From the NCBI RefSeq assembly GCF_000003815.2, contig NC_049989.1, positions 16,342,522 through 16,406,521 of the forward strand: a stretch of 64,000 bases of DNA, read 5' to 3'. The stretch is from Branchiostoma floridae (Eukaryota; Chordata; Leptocardii; Amphioxiformes; Branchiostomatidae). Positions within the stretch are counted from its first letter, which is position 1. Each line of letters begins with the position of its first letter. The notes beneath the pieces were generated by a model. The model was not told the DNA's origin and made no database searches. It saw only the letters and a program-made list of their open reading frames with translations. A program made the translations under genes and the position numbers. Below, one piece after another: positions 23,390 through 34,682 of the stretch.

Positions 23390-23860
23390 AGCCCCCTTTA
23401 CAAATAAAAAATTTAGCTCGGCCGAGTTGTCGACGAGCTCCAAATGGACATTTTCGGCCGGAGTATGACCGGCGTTTGGGCGATTATGCGGGCCTCGACC
23501 GATTTTTAGCAGCTCGGCCGGCGTTTGCGGGGCACTTGCAGCTGCGCTTAATTTCATCGAGGCCTCGGCGGCGAGCGTTGAGCTCGGAGAGCTCGCCAAT
23601 GGGTTGCCTGTAGCTCGACCGGAGCTTGTCCGAGCAATGGCCAAGACTTGCCCAATATTCGGGCGGCAACCCGACGGTTTTTGACTCTCTTTCTTTCGGT
23701 CGGAGTTTGCCCGAACTCTTCGGCCTCGCGCCAGACTCGTTCGGGCTTCCTGCAATAACCGGACGATATTCCGTCCGACTTTTAACTACTTTGGCGTGTT
23801 TTAGGCGAGCGTTGCGCTGGTGTCGCTGGGAGCTTGGGAGGGCTCCGGCAGAATTTTAAC
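23390..23860. other. GC-rich island without recognisable gene
   Basis: This block is rich in gctcggccgag, ccggcg and cgagctcc motifs and sharply GC-richer than its surroundings. It gives long ORFs on both strands (about 122 and 77 codons). Their amino-acid composition (Ala, Ser, Arg, Pro) follows the base composition and no motif is seen. It is probably part of a repeat. Confidence 0.4.
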
Positions 23861-24236
23861 TGTCACCTAATCAATTTGACACCTGTGTTGAACACGTGCC
23901 TTTGTTGTTGGCTTTCCTCTTTAGTAAACAGTTTGTTCCGAAATATAAAATGAATAAAGACTACTGTATGAACTTTTCTAGAAAAAAGCTGCGTACCTTT
24001 TATAATGTAAGGCAATTGCTAGGTGGCGCTTATAGGGGCTGCCACACACGAAACCCGCTCCTTTAACTATGTGTGCAATACTCAAAGTTCTTATGATTTT
24101 AGTCTATGTATGTGGGAAGTTGTATGTATGAATGTTTCCGGCGACCGTGCAGAACCTTTCTGAGCAAGTTTGGACCCGATTTCTTCAAGTTTGGACCGTT
24201 TTTATATAACACTTGGACACCATCCCGGCTAACACA

Positions 24237-27200
24237 ATGGCTTCCCGGTCACGAGCTGTTTTCCAGTACTCCTTGGATTACTTGTGGCGTTTGAAGAAGA
24301 CATCTGCCCCGATCAGTCCTGAAATCAAGAACCAACTTCTCAACCTCGGACTCTGGAAACAAGGAAACAGACCAAGAGGGACGAAAGCTGGTAAGCATTT
24401 TATAAGAAGGATCCCTACAGTAACTGGGAATAGACCATTGAGATGCAAATATGGATCATTCAGTCCCGGCTTAAACCCGCTCCATCCACACATATGTAAA
24501 ACAGTCGGAGAATTTCAACCTGTACTGGATGAAACGAACCCAGCGACATCAAGAAGACTACCTGCTGACCACGCCCCTACGCACATACCTAGAGCATACC
24601 AAAGCGCATTCCGATTGACAAACTGTCCCGTTGCTCTGCCCATCGACAACAGACTTTCTTGTACAGCTACAGCGGCGAGCGTCATGAACAGACCGAGACA
24701 GGTAGTACCGCTTCAACCATCTGCGAACATTCAGAACTCTAAAACTAAATCAGGTAGTCCACGCCAAATCAGTGTACCATCTGTAATGCTATGTAACGCT
24801 CGTTCTTTGGCAAACAAGTTGGATGAGTTTCATTCTGTGTTGTTAAGTGAAAATGTCCAGGTAGCTGCAGTGTCTGAAACCTGGTTTAGTAGTGACTCTC
24901 CCCCAGACTATTGGGCGGTAGATGGGTACAATGTATTTGTGAAATCTAGAGAAAACAGACGTGGTGGTGGTATCGCTCTGTATGTAAGTGATGAGATAGC
25001 TGCACAACAAATCACAACAATCATTGTCCCAGACGAACTGGAATGTATGTGGCTGATGTTACGACCAAAACGTTTACCTAGAAAGATTTCCTCTATCATC
25101 GTGTGTGTTGTATATTCACCGCCACAATCCTCTTGTGAAGACGCTTTAATGCAACACCTGTTAGATACGGTAGATGATCTAAGAACCAGATATGATAATG
25201 CAGGTTATTTGATAATGGGTGATTTTAACCATGTTGATGTGAGAGGGGTGTGCTCTGGCAATGGTCTACAACAGATTGTTAATGTTCCAACCCGATCCGA
25301 GGCTATTCTTGACCTCATTATCACAAACTTGAATGTTTTCTATCACCCGCCCACTGTAACCTCGCCCTTGGGGCGCAGCGATCACAGCATTGTTTTACTC
25401 CATCCCAAACACCAGGCTGTCGTGAACAAGACCACAAAGAGAAGGATACGACCAATGAAGGACTCTAACATCCGATCCTTCGGCCAGTGGATTACGACAC
25501 ACCATTGGGAAGAGGTGTTGAGCGTACAGGGAACACAAAGCAAAACCTTCGCTCTCTATGTAGCTTTAAATCAGGCAATAGAAACCTACTTTCCGTACAA
25601 GACCATCAGAGCCCACGTACAAGACAAGCCGTGGATGTCCCCGAAGATCAAGTCTGCGATCAAGTCCCGACAGCGTGCGTTTCAGGTACAGAACTGGATG
25701 GTATGGCGAGCACTCCGTAACAAGATCCAGACAGCGATTAAGAGAGCAAGAAAACTGTTCTACAGTACTAGAATTCAGAAGTTGAAAAGAGAAAACCCAC
25801 GCGCTTGGTTCAAAGAACTGAAAGTTCTGACAGGCACTCAAAGAAAGGACATGATGGTACCAGTCGATGGTGTTGACCCAGAAAACAACCTCGACATCGC
25901 AAACATCATCAACACGAGGTTTTCAGACATCACAACGTCGCTCCCCCCTCTGGACCTGTCCAAACTCCCGGCATTCCTCCCTTCCCGCCCTCCTCCCACC
26001 GTACAACCGTGGGAGGTGTACCACAAACTGCTGAGAGTTAAGACGACAAAATCGCCGGGCCCAGATGGAATAACGGGCAAGTTGATACGAGAGTTTGCCT
26101 ACGAAATATCTACACCCCTTACTGACATCTTCAACACTTCGCTGCGTGAGGGAGTAGTACCACAACAGTGGAAAGAAGCGGTCGTAGTGCCTCTGCCCAA
26201 GACCCGCCCACCCAGTATAGATCAACTCCGACCCGTTTCCCTGACCTCACTCCTCGCGAAGGTTTGTGAGGACTTCATCGTTTCCTGGGTTCTACAGGAC
26301 ATAAACATGTCTATATCAACTAGCCAGTTTGGATGTTTGAAGGGACGTTCAACCACTCATTGCCTAGTTAATCTGGCAAATCAACTGTACAGAACCGCGG
26401 ATAAGCAGGGGACCTGCAGCACATGGGTTTTAACTGACTTCAGCAAGGCGTTTGACCTTGTTGACCACACAGTGACAATGAAGCATCTACTTGAGATCGG
26501 TGTTCGGCCGGAAGTAATTCCGTGGATCGCCAGCTTCCATGAAGGACGGACTCAGAGAACGAGATACCGGGGGGCGTTGTCCCACACAAAGCGTCTTACG
26601 TGTGGCTTGGCTCAAGGCACAAAGCTCGGACCAATTGTCTTCATAGCCCATGTTAACGAACTACCCAGCATTGTAGCTTCTCCGTCTTGGGCATTTGTAG
26701 ACTATCTCAACCTTGTTGAGTCCCGACTGCTGTCCCAACCACCCAACATACAGGACGATCTGGACCATCTTTCAGGTTGGACTGAGGACAACAGCATGAA
26801 GCTCAATCCGGGCAAATGCAAAGCCATGGTAATCTGTTTTTCCCGCATCCCACCACCACCTCCAGTTCTCAACATCAACGGCCACCAGTTAACAGTTGTC
26901 AAGGTAGCCAAGTGTCTTAGAGTTACATTTCAAGACGACTTGAGGTGGGACACTCACGTCACAGAAACATCCAAGAAGGGAAACCAGAGGCTGCACATCC
27001 TATGCAGACCGCGTCAATTCGACTTACCAACCGAAGACCTCGTAACGGTATATACATGTTACGTCCGCCCTGTGCTGGAGTACGCCGCGCCACTCTGGCA
27101 TCCGGGCTTGACAATAAAGCAACGTGATCAGATCGAACGCATCCAGCGACGGGCTACCAGAATAATCCTGGGCAGGAAGTTTTCTACCTACGTTTTAGCG

Positions 27201-27443
27201 TGTGAAGTTCTCCAACTGCAAACACTGGAGGAACGCAGGGTCGAGCTTTGTGTAAAATTCGCCAGGAATGTCCTCACCTCGGACCTCTACAGGGACTGGC
27301 TACCACAGTCAAGAGGTGATGTTAGTGGTAGGGAGACAAGAAATGGAAATAAGCTTGACTACATGCCAGTGCGCACTAAGCGCTTCAAAACAAGCCCAAT
27401 ACCATACCTAACCCATCTCTTGAACGAACATGTGCTCAAATAG
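24237..27443 (+). CDS. non-LTR retrotransposon ORF2: endonuclease plus reverse transcriptase
   Basis: The first ATG is at 24237; the frame is also open upstream of it. The protein of about 1,068 residues starts with a region of unknown function. An APE-type endonuclease follows: NARSLANKLDEF, SETWF, GDFN near residue 328, SDH near 380. The reverse transcriptase comes next: SPGPDGI, LRPVSLTS, FSKAFDLVDH near 733, GLAQGTKLGP and FVDYLN near 822. The C-terminus has VLEYAAPLWHPG and IQRRATRIILG. This order matches CR1/L2-group LINEs. The usual second aspartate of the [FY]xDD box is Tyr (GAC TAT), so catalysis is probably lost although the frame is otherwise unbroken. The 3'UTR ends near 27660 with aataaa at about 27631. 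No ORF1 was found. Confidence 0.88.
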   Translation: MASRSRAVFQYSLDYLWRLKKTSAPISPEIKNQLLNLGLWKQGNRPRGTKAGKHFIRRIPTVTGNRPLRCKYGSFSPGLNPLHPHICKTVGEFQPVLDETNPATSRRLPADHAPTHIPRAYQSAFRLTNCPVALPIDNRLSCTATAASVMNRPRQVVPLQPSANIQNSKTKSGSPRQISVPSVMLCNARSLANKLDEFHSVLLSENVQVAAVSETWFSSDSPPDYWAVDGYNVFVKSRENRRGGGIALYVSDEIAAQQITTIIVPDELECMWLMLRPKRLPRKISSIIVCVVYSPPQSSCEDALMQHLLDTVDDLRTRYDNAGYLIMGDFNHVDVRGVCSGNGLQQIVNVPTRSEAILDLIITNLNVFYHPPTVTSPLGRSDHSIVLLHPKHQAVVNKTTKRRIRPMKDSNIRSFGQWITTHHWEEVLSVQGTQSKTFALYVALNQAIETYFPYKTIRAHVQDKPWMSPKIKSAIKSRQRAFQVQNWMVWRALRNKIQTAIKRARKLFYSTRIQKLKRENPRAWFKELKVLTGTQRKDMMVPVDGVDPENNLDIANIINTRFSDITTSLPPLDLSKLPAFLPSRPPPTVQPWEVYHKLLRVKTTKSPGPDGITGKLIREFAYEISTPLTDIFNTSLREGVVPQQWKEAVVVPLPKTRPPSIDQLRPVSLTSLLAKVCEDFIVSWVLQDINMSISTSQFGCLKGRSTTHCLVNLANQLYRTADKQGTCSTWVLTDFSKAFDLVDHTVTMKHLLEIGVRPEVIPWIASFHEGRTQRTRYRGALSHTKRLTCGLAQGTKLGPIVFIAHVNELPSIVASPSWAFVDYLNLVESRLLSQPPNIQDDLDHLSGWTEDNSMKLNPGKCKAMVICFSRIPPPPPVLNINGHQLTVVKVAKCLRVTFQDDLRWDTHVTETSKKGNQRLHILCRPRQFDLPTEDLVTVYTCYVRPVLEYAAPLWHPGLTIKQRDQIERIQRRATRIILGRKFSTYVLACEVLQLQTLEERRVELCVKFARNVLTSDLYRDWLPQSRGDVSGRETRNGNKLDYMPVRTKRFKTSPIPYLTHLLNEHVLK

Positions 27444-27829
27444 CCGGTCTTTGTACATATTGTATTACATGTATATTTATATTAGAATCTATTGTCTTAA
27501 CCTTTTTAATGTATTCATTGATGGAGCAAATTGTTTTAACATAGTGGCTTACATGCAATTCAGCCTACGGCTGCGAGATGTCCACTCATATCTTAGATTG
27601 TAATTATATTGTAATGTTGGTGCGATGGAAATAAACCAAGTTATGTAATTGGACACCAAGACAGTACTTCTTTGGTTTGGATGCGAAAACACTAGTGATC
27701 TCGCCCCTCCCGGGGGGGGGGGTGGGGGTGGGCGAGATCGCTGTCACATCGGTACCCACTCCTAGTAAGAACTATCGTTAAAAATCCCTTAACGTTTAAC
27801 CTTTATTCTAAAACGAAATTTTTATTCAA

Positions 27830-30800
27830 GGTAAGATCGGGCGGGTTCGCAAGAACATCCACCTCCTAATGTATAGTAGACTCACATTTGCAGAAACATC
27901 AATTGGCATACACTTATAGACATGCAATCACCAACGGAGAAAAAGGCATTTGCATATACTTCAGCATGCATAGCCTAATCACCTTCTAAGAAATAGACCA
28001 TGAGTTCCTTGGAGAAACCGAAATCATGGGATCAATCCTTGTGGGACGAAGACTAACCCTAATCCAGCTGCTTGACTTGATTTGCATCATGTGATACTGC
28101 ATCCGAATGTTTGGTCTTCATCGACCTGAATTCTCTGGCAATTCTGAAATTCGGCGACTTTCTGGTTTATCAACAATGTTGGCCGAGGGTCGTTGACATT
28201 GTCACATTTTCAGACCGGGGACCCGCCGGTAACGAGAAATTAAAGTGCGTGTTAATCACGGAATATGTACAAATCATGCACATGACTCTTTGTTTTACGC
28301 TCTGTGTGCTTTGTTGTCTTTCATATTGTACTTTTTGTTTCCGAAAATTGTCCTGTTGGGCCCCGGTTTGGAAATGTGACGGTAGAATTACTCAGTAGAA
28401 GGGCGTGCACGCACGACGCTTATGGTATTGTTAAACCTGGCGTGATAGAAAGATTCTTGAATTCAATTTAGTCTTACCTTTCAATCTTGTCAGAGAATCT
28501 TCACTTGGTCGATGACTTGTCAGACGTTTCGTTCCGTTGCAGATGTGCCTGTATGTACTAGTAGGTAGTACACGTCGTCGGTGTAATTCTGCTGAAGTGG
28601 AGTGCTACAAACAGCTTTAATTAGTCTAGCTTAAGTCAAACTGATTGGTTAAACACTGGTTGTTGAATATTTACATCTAGCAAGTTGTTAACTCTCTACT
28701 GGCCGTTGGGAGGTTTGTTTTGTGAATTTAAACACCTCGTGGAAAATTATGCTGTGGATTTCGGTCTTTGGAATTATTTTAGTGGGCCACATCGGATGTT
28801 AATTTGGACCCGTTGTGATCTAACACCACTGTGTCATTGAACCATCTTAGCAAATGGTAGATCTCTTTCTATACAAGTATGCGTACTGAAATGTTTGCAA
28901 TGAGTATTTATATTTCATTTTTATGCCGATTATGCACCGCGTGTGTCAGGAACGCCTCCTTGAGGATAAAAAGGAAATAACATCCCAGGATTTTACATGA
29001 GATGTTAAAGAGCGACTTCTTGCGGCCAATCAAATAATGCAAAAATTAATGCAAAAATTTGACTACAACACCATGTGAGGTGTACGTTGATTGGTTAATC
29101 TATGTTGTACATTGATTACTTGGTGTATTCTTTTAAACCAATTTGCATGGAAGTACTAAAATCGACAACTGTTATGGCAGTTCTCTGTTATTCCGCTGAG
29201 TAGTATTGGCGTCTTTGAACTACAAAGAAACTTGAATTTCTATTACGTTAACGCTTGAACGGCGTTTGAAAAAGATAACTTGACACGGACATGGTGACTG
29301 TCATTAATGACAAAGGTACCGTTGACTCGTCTCCGTAACTATGTCTGGCTATGTATTCATTCTACCGGTATTCTAGAACTGTGTCTCGGCCACCTGAATA
29401 AAAGAACGACCGTTACAACTTTGGAATGTTCGCGAACAAGACAACGCTTTTGTTGATCTGTTGCCAAGTCTATGCTCCTTGGTTAGACGCATTTGAGCCG
29501 CTCTTGTTTCATCAGCTTCGTCTTCAGATACGAGAACTTTCCGAAGGCAGCTGATGAAGCCCCAATGACGTGTTTCAATGAAAGTCGGACATTCAGTGAA
29601 CTGGGACGATCAGCGTCTTTAATAGGTTGGTAAAGTGGTGCGGACAGTGGTTATGTCGACTGTGAACTCAAGCTGTGTAATAGTCGAAGGGCCAATGCTC
29701 TAGAACACGCTTATTTTACAAAACAGCGAAAACGACGCCACGCGCCTCTCCCGTGAAACTAGCCTTTACTTAAGTACTCATAGCATAAAGTTGGTTAATT
29801 ACAGGTCCATGAGATTTGGCATGCTGAAAGCGCAGGATTCAGCGCGTCTCATCATGGTCAAATCATTGGTGTTTGTTGAGTTACACTTTGAAAAATCGTT
29901 CCATGAACATCGCACACTTTACGGGAAGTTTGTTGGCTTTTAGCAAGCATGAAACGTTGATGAAAATTCTTGAAAATCGGTGTGCTGATTTTCAGAGACA
30001 TTACCTTTCATTTAATATATAGCTTATTGTCGACTGGAGTGGTTGATAGCGCAGCACCCAAATAGAAAATGGCCACTCTGTTGAAATCAAGACGCCGCGC
30101 CGCGCGCGTTCCGAATACAATTGGAACGCGTCGGTCCAGTAAAAAGCACGGGGCTTATGTTAATCTTTGTCACGGGATCGTAAGCTCCTAAAATTCTCCA
30201 TCCGTCTTAAAGTTGATATGATGATTCTCCAAAAACTTAGCTTTCACTTGATATATATCTATATGTCTCTTTAAATGGTTTGTTGCACAATGGTACAACG
30301 CTGAAAATTGTCACCTCGTTATACAGACGCGGCACCTAGCGTGTTCTAACTCGGAACGCGGTCGCTCTGCATACAATCACGGAACTAGACGGTCAAATTT
30401 GTCACGGTGTTGTAAGTACGTAGAGTTCATGAAAATTCTTGAAAATGTGTGTAATGATTTCTAGAAACCTTTCGTTTCATTTGATGTATAGCATTTTGTC
30501 GACTTGATTGGTTGATAGCGCAGCACCCAAATAGAAGATTTTCACTTGTTATAAAGTACGCGGCTCCTCGTGCGTTCTACCGCGGAGCGCAGTATCTGTT
30601 CGTGTAGCTGTAGAACTTGACAGTCATCTTTGTAACGGCGTTACAGTCATGACGAGTTCTCTATCCCTCTTGAAATTTCTGTGTTGGTTCACGGAAACCT
30701 TAGCTTTCATTTGATGTATACTTTATTGTCGACGCTATTGGTTACTAGCATAGTACTGGCATATAAAAATGTTCACTCTGTTGAAGACGCTGCGCCCCGT

Positions 30801-32190
30801 ACGTTCTACCGTGGAACGAGGTTGCCCAACGTGTTGTCGCATGTTTTCTGGTGTAAACTCGTTGCTCCTGAAATTAACCAGGGAACTTTGGTATCATTGT
30901 AAAGGCAAAGAAATGGACTATCACACTGTGGCATTAGATAATCGGATCTAGGTGAATTGTAAAACAGACAAGGACAAGTAGACTGGACAAAAATTGCTAA
31001 AGTTTCAAAAGCCATAGTGCCAGATGTCATTTTGTAACGCGCAAAATGTGTACATAGTTGTGCTGGAAAAATCCTGTAGATATGAAAAAGTATAAACATT
31101 ATACAAGTCTAAGGTCTCTTTGTTGCACCACAGACAGCTGTTTACATCCATGCAACGGCCTCAAGCTGTGCCCCGACGTGCGCCGTGTCTTCAGAGAATA
31201 ACGCGTTCTACATGATCTGAGCCGTTTTAGAAAACCCCGGAAGTAGAACCGAATATTCGATGCTTGGCCCTTCGACTATAAGTGTAACACCGCTGTAAAT
31301 ATGCGTTATGCTCGGTTAGTAAGAAAACCATTATGACCAAATGATGACCAAACCCTTACTAATATGTCAGACGATGCTAAATTACATCTCATTCTCGCAG
31401 GCTACATGCTGTACAATGTACATGTACAACTTGGAAACGATGCAACTTACTCAAGCTTACATTGGGGGACACCAAGCGCTTTTAGCTCAATTCCTGTGTT
31501 TCTTGGTATGATTGACGAGTCCATTTCCATCTTTTTGAACATAATCTTCTTAGCATCAGGTTAGCATTGGTATTATTTCATGTCTTAGGGTGGTGGGGCT
31601 TTGGTGCACTGTCATATGGATGAACTAACTTTGTTTATCTATTAATTGTAACGTTAATCATGTGGTGCTGTTAAAGTAAGAGCCTATTACTTGAGTGCAG
31701 CGTCACATTGTCCTTGTTATGTTCTGTGTTCATAAATAAAAAATGGTCAACATCACCAAGGTGACTTATTATCTAATATTGCACTACGATGCGTTATAAA
31801 CGAGGCAAAAACACCATTGGGACTAAATGATTGTGATGTACAAAATGTAATGCGAAGTGGTAACAGCATTATGAAAAAACATTTGGTACCATTCCACTTC
31901 TAAGTACCAGTAATTTCTACGGCACCAACATTGCGATTGAATGTACGGCCAAATCGTTGAAATCGATGTACCCAAATTCCACTATTACTAAGTGTAAGAC
32001 TGCACCAGTGTAACCATATGCAAGACAATTTAATTGCGACTAGATGTACGTTATGGGTGTTGTCACTAGCTGTTTCGCAACAGAAAACACACAACACATT
32101 GTTGATTTCTGTTCAATGTGAACCCCGGAAACAACGTAAAAGTCTGACAACAATGAGATGGATGTATGCAATAACGTTACATTGCTTCTT
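27830..32190. other. long region with no recognised gene
   Basis: Apart from the tandem repeat at 29930-30845, I see only short ORFs without motifs or paired splice sites. Several A/T-rich simple stretches occur. Regulatory DNA or 5' exons of the gene at 32.6 kb may lie here but cannot be identified. Confidence 0.4.
29930..30845. repeat. four tandem units of about 235 bp
   Basis: The shared block tttcatttgatgtata, then ttattgtcgac, recurs near 30010, 30240, 30476 and 30707. Each is preceded by ttcttgaaaat-like sequence and followed by tagcgcagcacccaaatag and a GC-rich cgttcta-cggaacg part. The units are well diverged, and unit 2 is the most decayed. Confidence 0.75.
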
Positions 32191-32626
32191 TTCCAGACAC
32201 AACAGACCGACTTTTGTGCTAATATGAGCAGTGTCCCGCCAAGTCTAACTAAACCCGAAAGGATCCCACACGTACTGTTGTCACAACGCTACCTTCACTG
32301 CAATCCACATCAACTCAAGAAGAAGGGCAGGCTGAATCGGCAACTTGTCCTGGGAAGAATCTGTTGGAGACTGATGACTTAGAAATCAAAATATCATCTG
32401 AAGAAGATATGAGATTCTTGTTTTCCGTTGAGCGCTTGTCGTCCAGCGGATGACTGCCGAAACATATGTGCACAGTCATTTGCATATTCGTGACGAGATA
32501 AATGCGACAGTAACGCCTATGAGTGACGAGAATGACAACGAGAAGCATAAATGACTCAATGACGAAGTTGTCACTGGCTGTTGTACAAATATTAGCGGAC
32601 AACATTGTCAGAAAAACGTCAAAAAC

Positions 32627-33823
32627 ATGACCGCAGTGTCGCAGAATGACAGTGGAAATGAGACACAGAGCACTAAAATCCACAAAACTCTGCAAAGACA
32701 GGTTTCTTCTTCCGAGACCGTCGAAAATGTATCGTTAAACCCTTCTGATGTTCAGCGCCTTGAGTTCCAGTCCGAAGACTCGCAGAAACAAGAAACAAGC
32801 CAGGATAACAGTGCCTTCAAGGTCTTCGACAATCCACAAACCGACCAAGACGTGCACCCGGTGCCTACTCTACAAATCACAGATGGAGTCCCGACGCTTA
32901 CCACTGAAAACGAAGCCAATGTTGACACTAACGTAATGTTATCCTCTTGTGAGCTTCTGATCCGACCTAGGCATCGTAGACCCAAACCGGGTCGGCTTGC
33001 TAAAGCCAGCAGAATCTATAGAGCTGAGCTACAGGCATATTTAGACAAACAGCAGCAGAAAGAGGAGGAAAAACAGCAACAGCAGCAAAGATGGCAAAGA
33101 TATGGCGGCTACAGGTTTACAAAAAGTCGGCTAAGCCAACCCGGTGAAAAATCCGGTGAAGCAAAGCCTAAGAAAGCTTCCTTGCATGAGGTGAAAATGC
33201 TCCACGAAAATAAGTCTGGTGGCTTGGAGATACCCACAGTGAAACAGCAGACATCTTCGCTTTCAAGCGACTCCAAACGGCTACAAGACGACAGTACATT
33301 TTTGTCCAAAAGGTACAACAAGTGCTTGCAGCAACTGACTTCTGACACTTCACTACCACTCCCGACAAAACGCAAGGCCGACCTTCTAGCAGGTAGCACT
33401 ACGAATACTCGACCACAAAGCTCTAACCATGACAATAGCGCTTTTCAGTCAGAAATTCAGTCTATGCACAGCTACCAAACTCTTGAAACAGTTGACAGTG
33501 TTAACATAGCCTCCCCAGCTAAAGGCAAATCCTACCTACAATTGAATACGCAAAGCTTTGACCATGGAAATAGCACGTTTCAGTCAGAAAATCAGTCTAA
33601 CATACAGTCTATGCACGGCTACAACACTCCTGAACCAGTTCACAGTGTTAACAACGCTTCTCCAACAAAAAGCAAGTCCTACCTTCAATTGAATATCCCC
33701 CAAAAGCCCAAACGAAGCCGACTTGCGGAGGCAAGTAGAGTTTACAGGGCAGAGCTTGAAGCCTACTTGTTAGAGCAACAGACGAGAGAAAGCGATGTAA
33801 ACAAAGCAGCGACACATGCATAG
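32627..33823 (+). CDS. unrecognised 398-residue protein with a duplicated RLAxASRxYRAELxAYL motif
   Basis: I do not recognise this protein. It starts at a true ATG (32627); the frame is open upstream only to a TGA near 32551. It is hydrophilic, with no signal peptide or membrane helix, and rich in Ser, Gln and Lys. A basic motif occurs twice: GRLAKASRIYRAELQAYL near residues 119-136, followed by a Gln/Glu-rich KQQQKEEEKQQQQQ stretch, and SRLAEASRVYRAELEAYL near residues 361-378. A second internal duplication of about 45 residues contains FQSE, IQSMH and KSYLQLN. A pyrimidine-rich acceptor at 32191-32196 could begin this last exon. AATAAA is at 34251-34256. The long motif-bearing frame supports a real gene, but transcription is unproven. 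Confidence 0.6.
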   Translation: MTAVSQNDSGNETQSTKIHKTLQRQVSSSETVENVSLNPSDVQRLEFQSEDSQKQETSQDNSAFKVFDNPQTDQDVHPVPTLQITDGVPTLTTENEANVDTNVMLSSCELLIRPRHRRPKPGRLAKASRIYRAELQAYLDKQQQKEEEKQQQQQRWQRYGGYRFTKSRLSQPGEKSGEAKPKKASLHEVKMLHENKSGGLEIPTVKQQTSSLSSDSKRLQDDSTFLSKRYNKCLQQLTSDTSLPLPTKRKADLLAGSTTNTRPQSSNHDNSAFQSEIQSMHSYQTLETVDSVNIASPAKGKSYLQLNTQSFDHGNSTFQSENQSNIQSMHGYNTPEPVHSVNNASPTKSKSYLQLNIPQKPKRSRLAEASRVYRAELEAYLLEQQTRESDVNKAATHA

Positions 33824-33899
33824 GGAGACTATATAGCTGTTTGTGGCCAGACAAGTTGCCTAGATCTAATACAAAACTTTCCGGGAAAATGTTGCCCAA

Positions 33900-34560
33900 T
33901 GTATAGATATGGCATTCATTAAAAACTCAGTGATAGTTGTTACCGTTGTTTTGATGAAATGTTACCTTTTTGAACGCCATGTAGGGAGATGTCTCTCTTT
34001 TTTGTGTTTACAATGTTTTGTGAATATCATGGGAGGCATCGTCGCTTTTGTATTTGTATTTGCAAAATATGCATTTTTGTATTCTGTATTTGCAAAATAT
34101 GGGACCCAACGTAACAGAATTTTCGATGCGGCATTTATACAATGTATTTTGATGAGAAGCGTCCTTGCTTTTCATTTGTTTGATAATATAGGGCCCAACG
34201 TTACAATGTTTTCGATGCTGCAAGAATTTAAAGGATGTATTAATGATGAAAATAAAACACCCCGGATATGCCGAAATGCCCACCACGTTGTTTTTACCAA
34301 GAATATGCCTGTGTGTCTTCTAAAATGCTCCTTAAAATATTACAAGACTTGTTTCGCTTGCTCTTTAATTTCCTTGCCAAGACAGATCTAGAGAATCATG
34401 CGTGTCAATGATAGCGTATAGTACTAGTATATGTTTTGCATTATAACTGCGACGTTTGTCATTCACGTAAACGTTCCTATCTACCCCTTAAGCATTTTCA
34501 ATATCGTACCCTCATCAAGGTTATTACAGGACAATGACACGACGTAACCTTTGCACCCTA
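33900..34560. other. probable 3'UTR or intergenic DNA
   Basis: A hydrophobic 160-codon ORF starting at 33909 has no family signature. Within it, gggacccaacgtaacagaat and gggcccaacgttacaatgtt are a diverged direct repeat about 100 bp apart. I treat it as untranslated or spacer sequence. Confidence 0.4.
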
Positions 34561-34682
34561 GGTAATGCTTACAATGGGTCACGCGCAGGTGTTTCGATCG
34601 GTGCAGTTGTTTTTACCTGTCCGAAGTGCAATAATGTTACCCACATTCAACTGTACGCTATGAGCATCGCGAATACAAAACA

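Larger units (their letters stand above)
22356..27748. mobile_element. 5.4-kb segment bounded by TGTGACAGCGATCTCGCCC inverted repeats
   Basis: The left boundary reads TGTGACAGCGATCTCGCCC (from 22356) and the right boundary is its inverse (to 27748). Near both ends lie further gatctcgcccc and ctagtgatctcgcccc copies with long C or G runs. Compared with intact hAT copies (ttctgtactggtaccc), the segment is cleanly inserted in tgtac|ggtac, but I cannot fix the target duplication. It holds an AT-rich part (22500-23380), a GC-rich part (23390-23860) and a LINE. It may be a TIR transposon that later received the LINE. Confidence 0.6.
21413..27764. mobile_element. hAT-type element carrying two nested insertions
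   Basis: Left end TAGGGCTGGG (21413), right end CCCACTCCTA (27755-27764). The flanks are gcaagaac (21405-21412) and gtaagaac (27765-27772), an 8-bp duplication with one substitution. The recognisable element body is 21413-21694, 22245-22355 and 27749-27764. It has the same CCGGTCC and GGACCTG repeats as the elements at 16932 and 56274. The rest is inserted DNA: a TTA-flanked element and a 5.4-kb TIR-bounded segment. Confidence 0.85.

Noticed and set aside
23387-23859. ORFs of 122 and 77 codons on opposite strands in the GC-rich island
   Set aside because: Composition-driven, no motif, no splice signals, and inside a transposon-derived segment.
25487-26911. Antisense and alternate-frame ORFs across the LINE
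   Set aside because: Shadows of the endonuclease/RT frame.
33909-34391. Hydrophobic 160-codon ORF
   Set aside because: No family signature, contains a degenerate direct repeat, and lies where a 3'UTR is expected.
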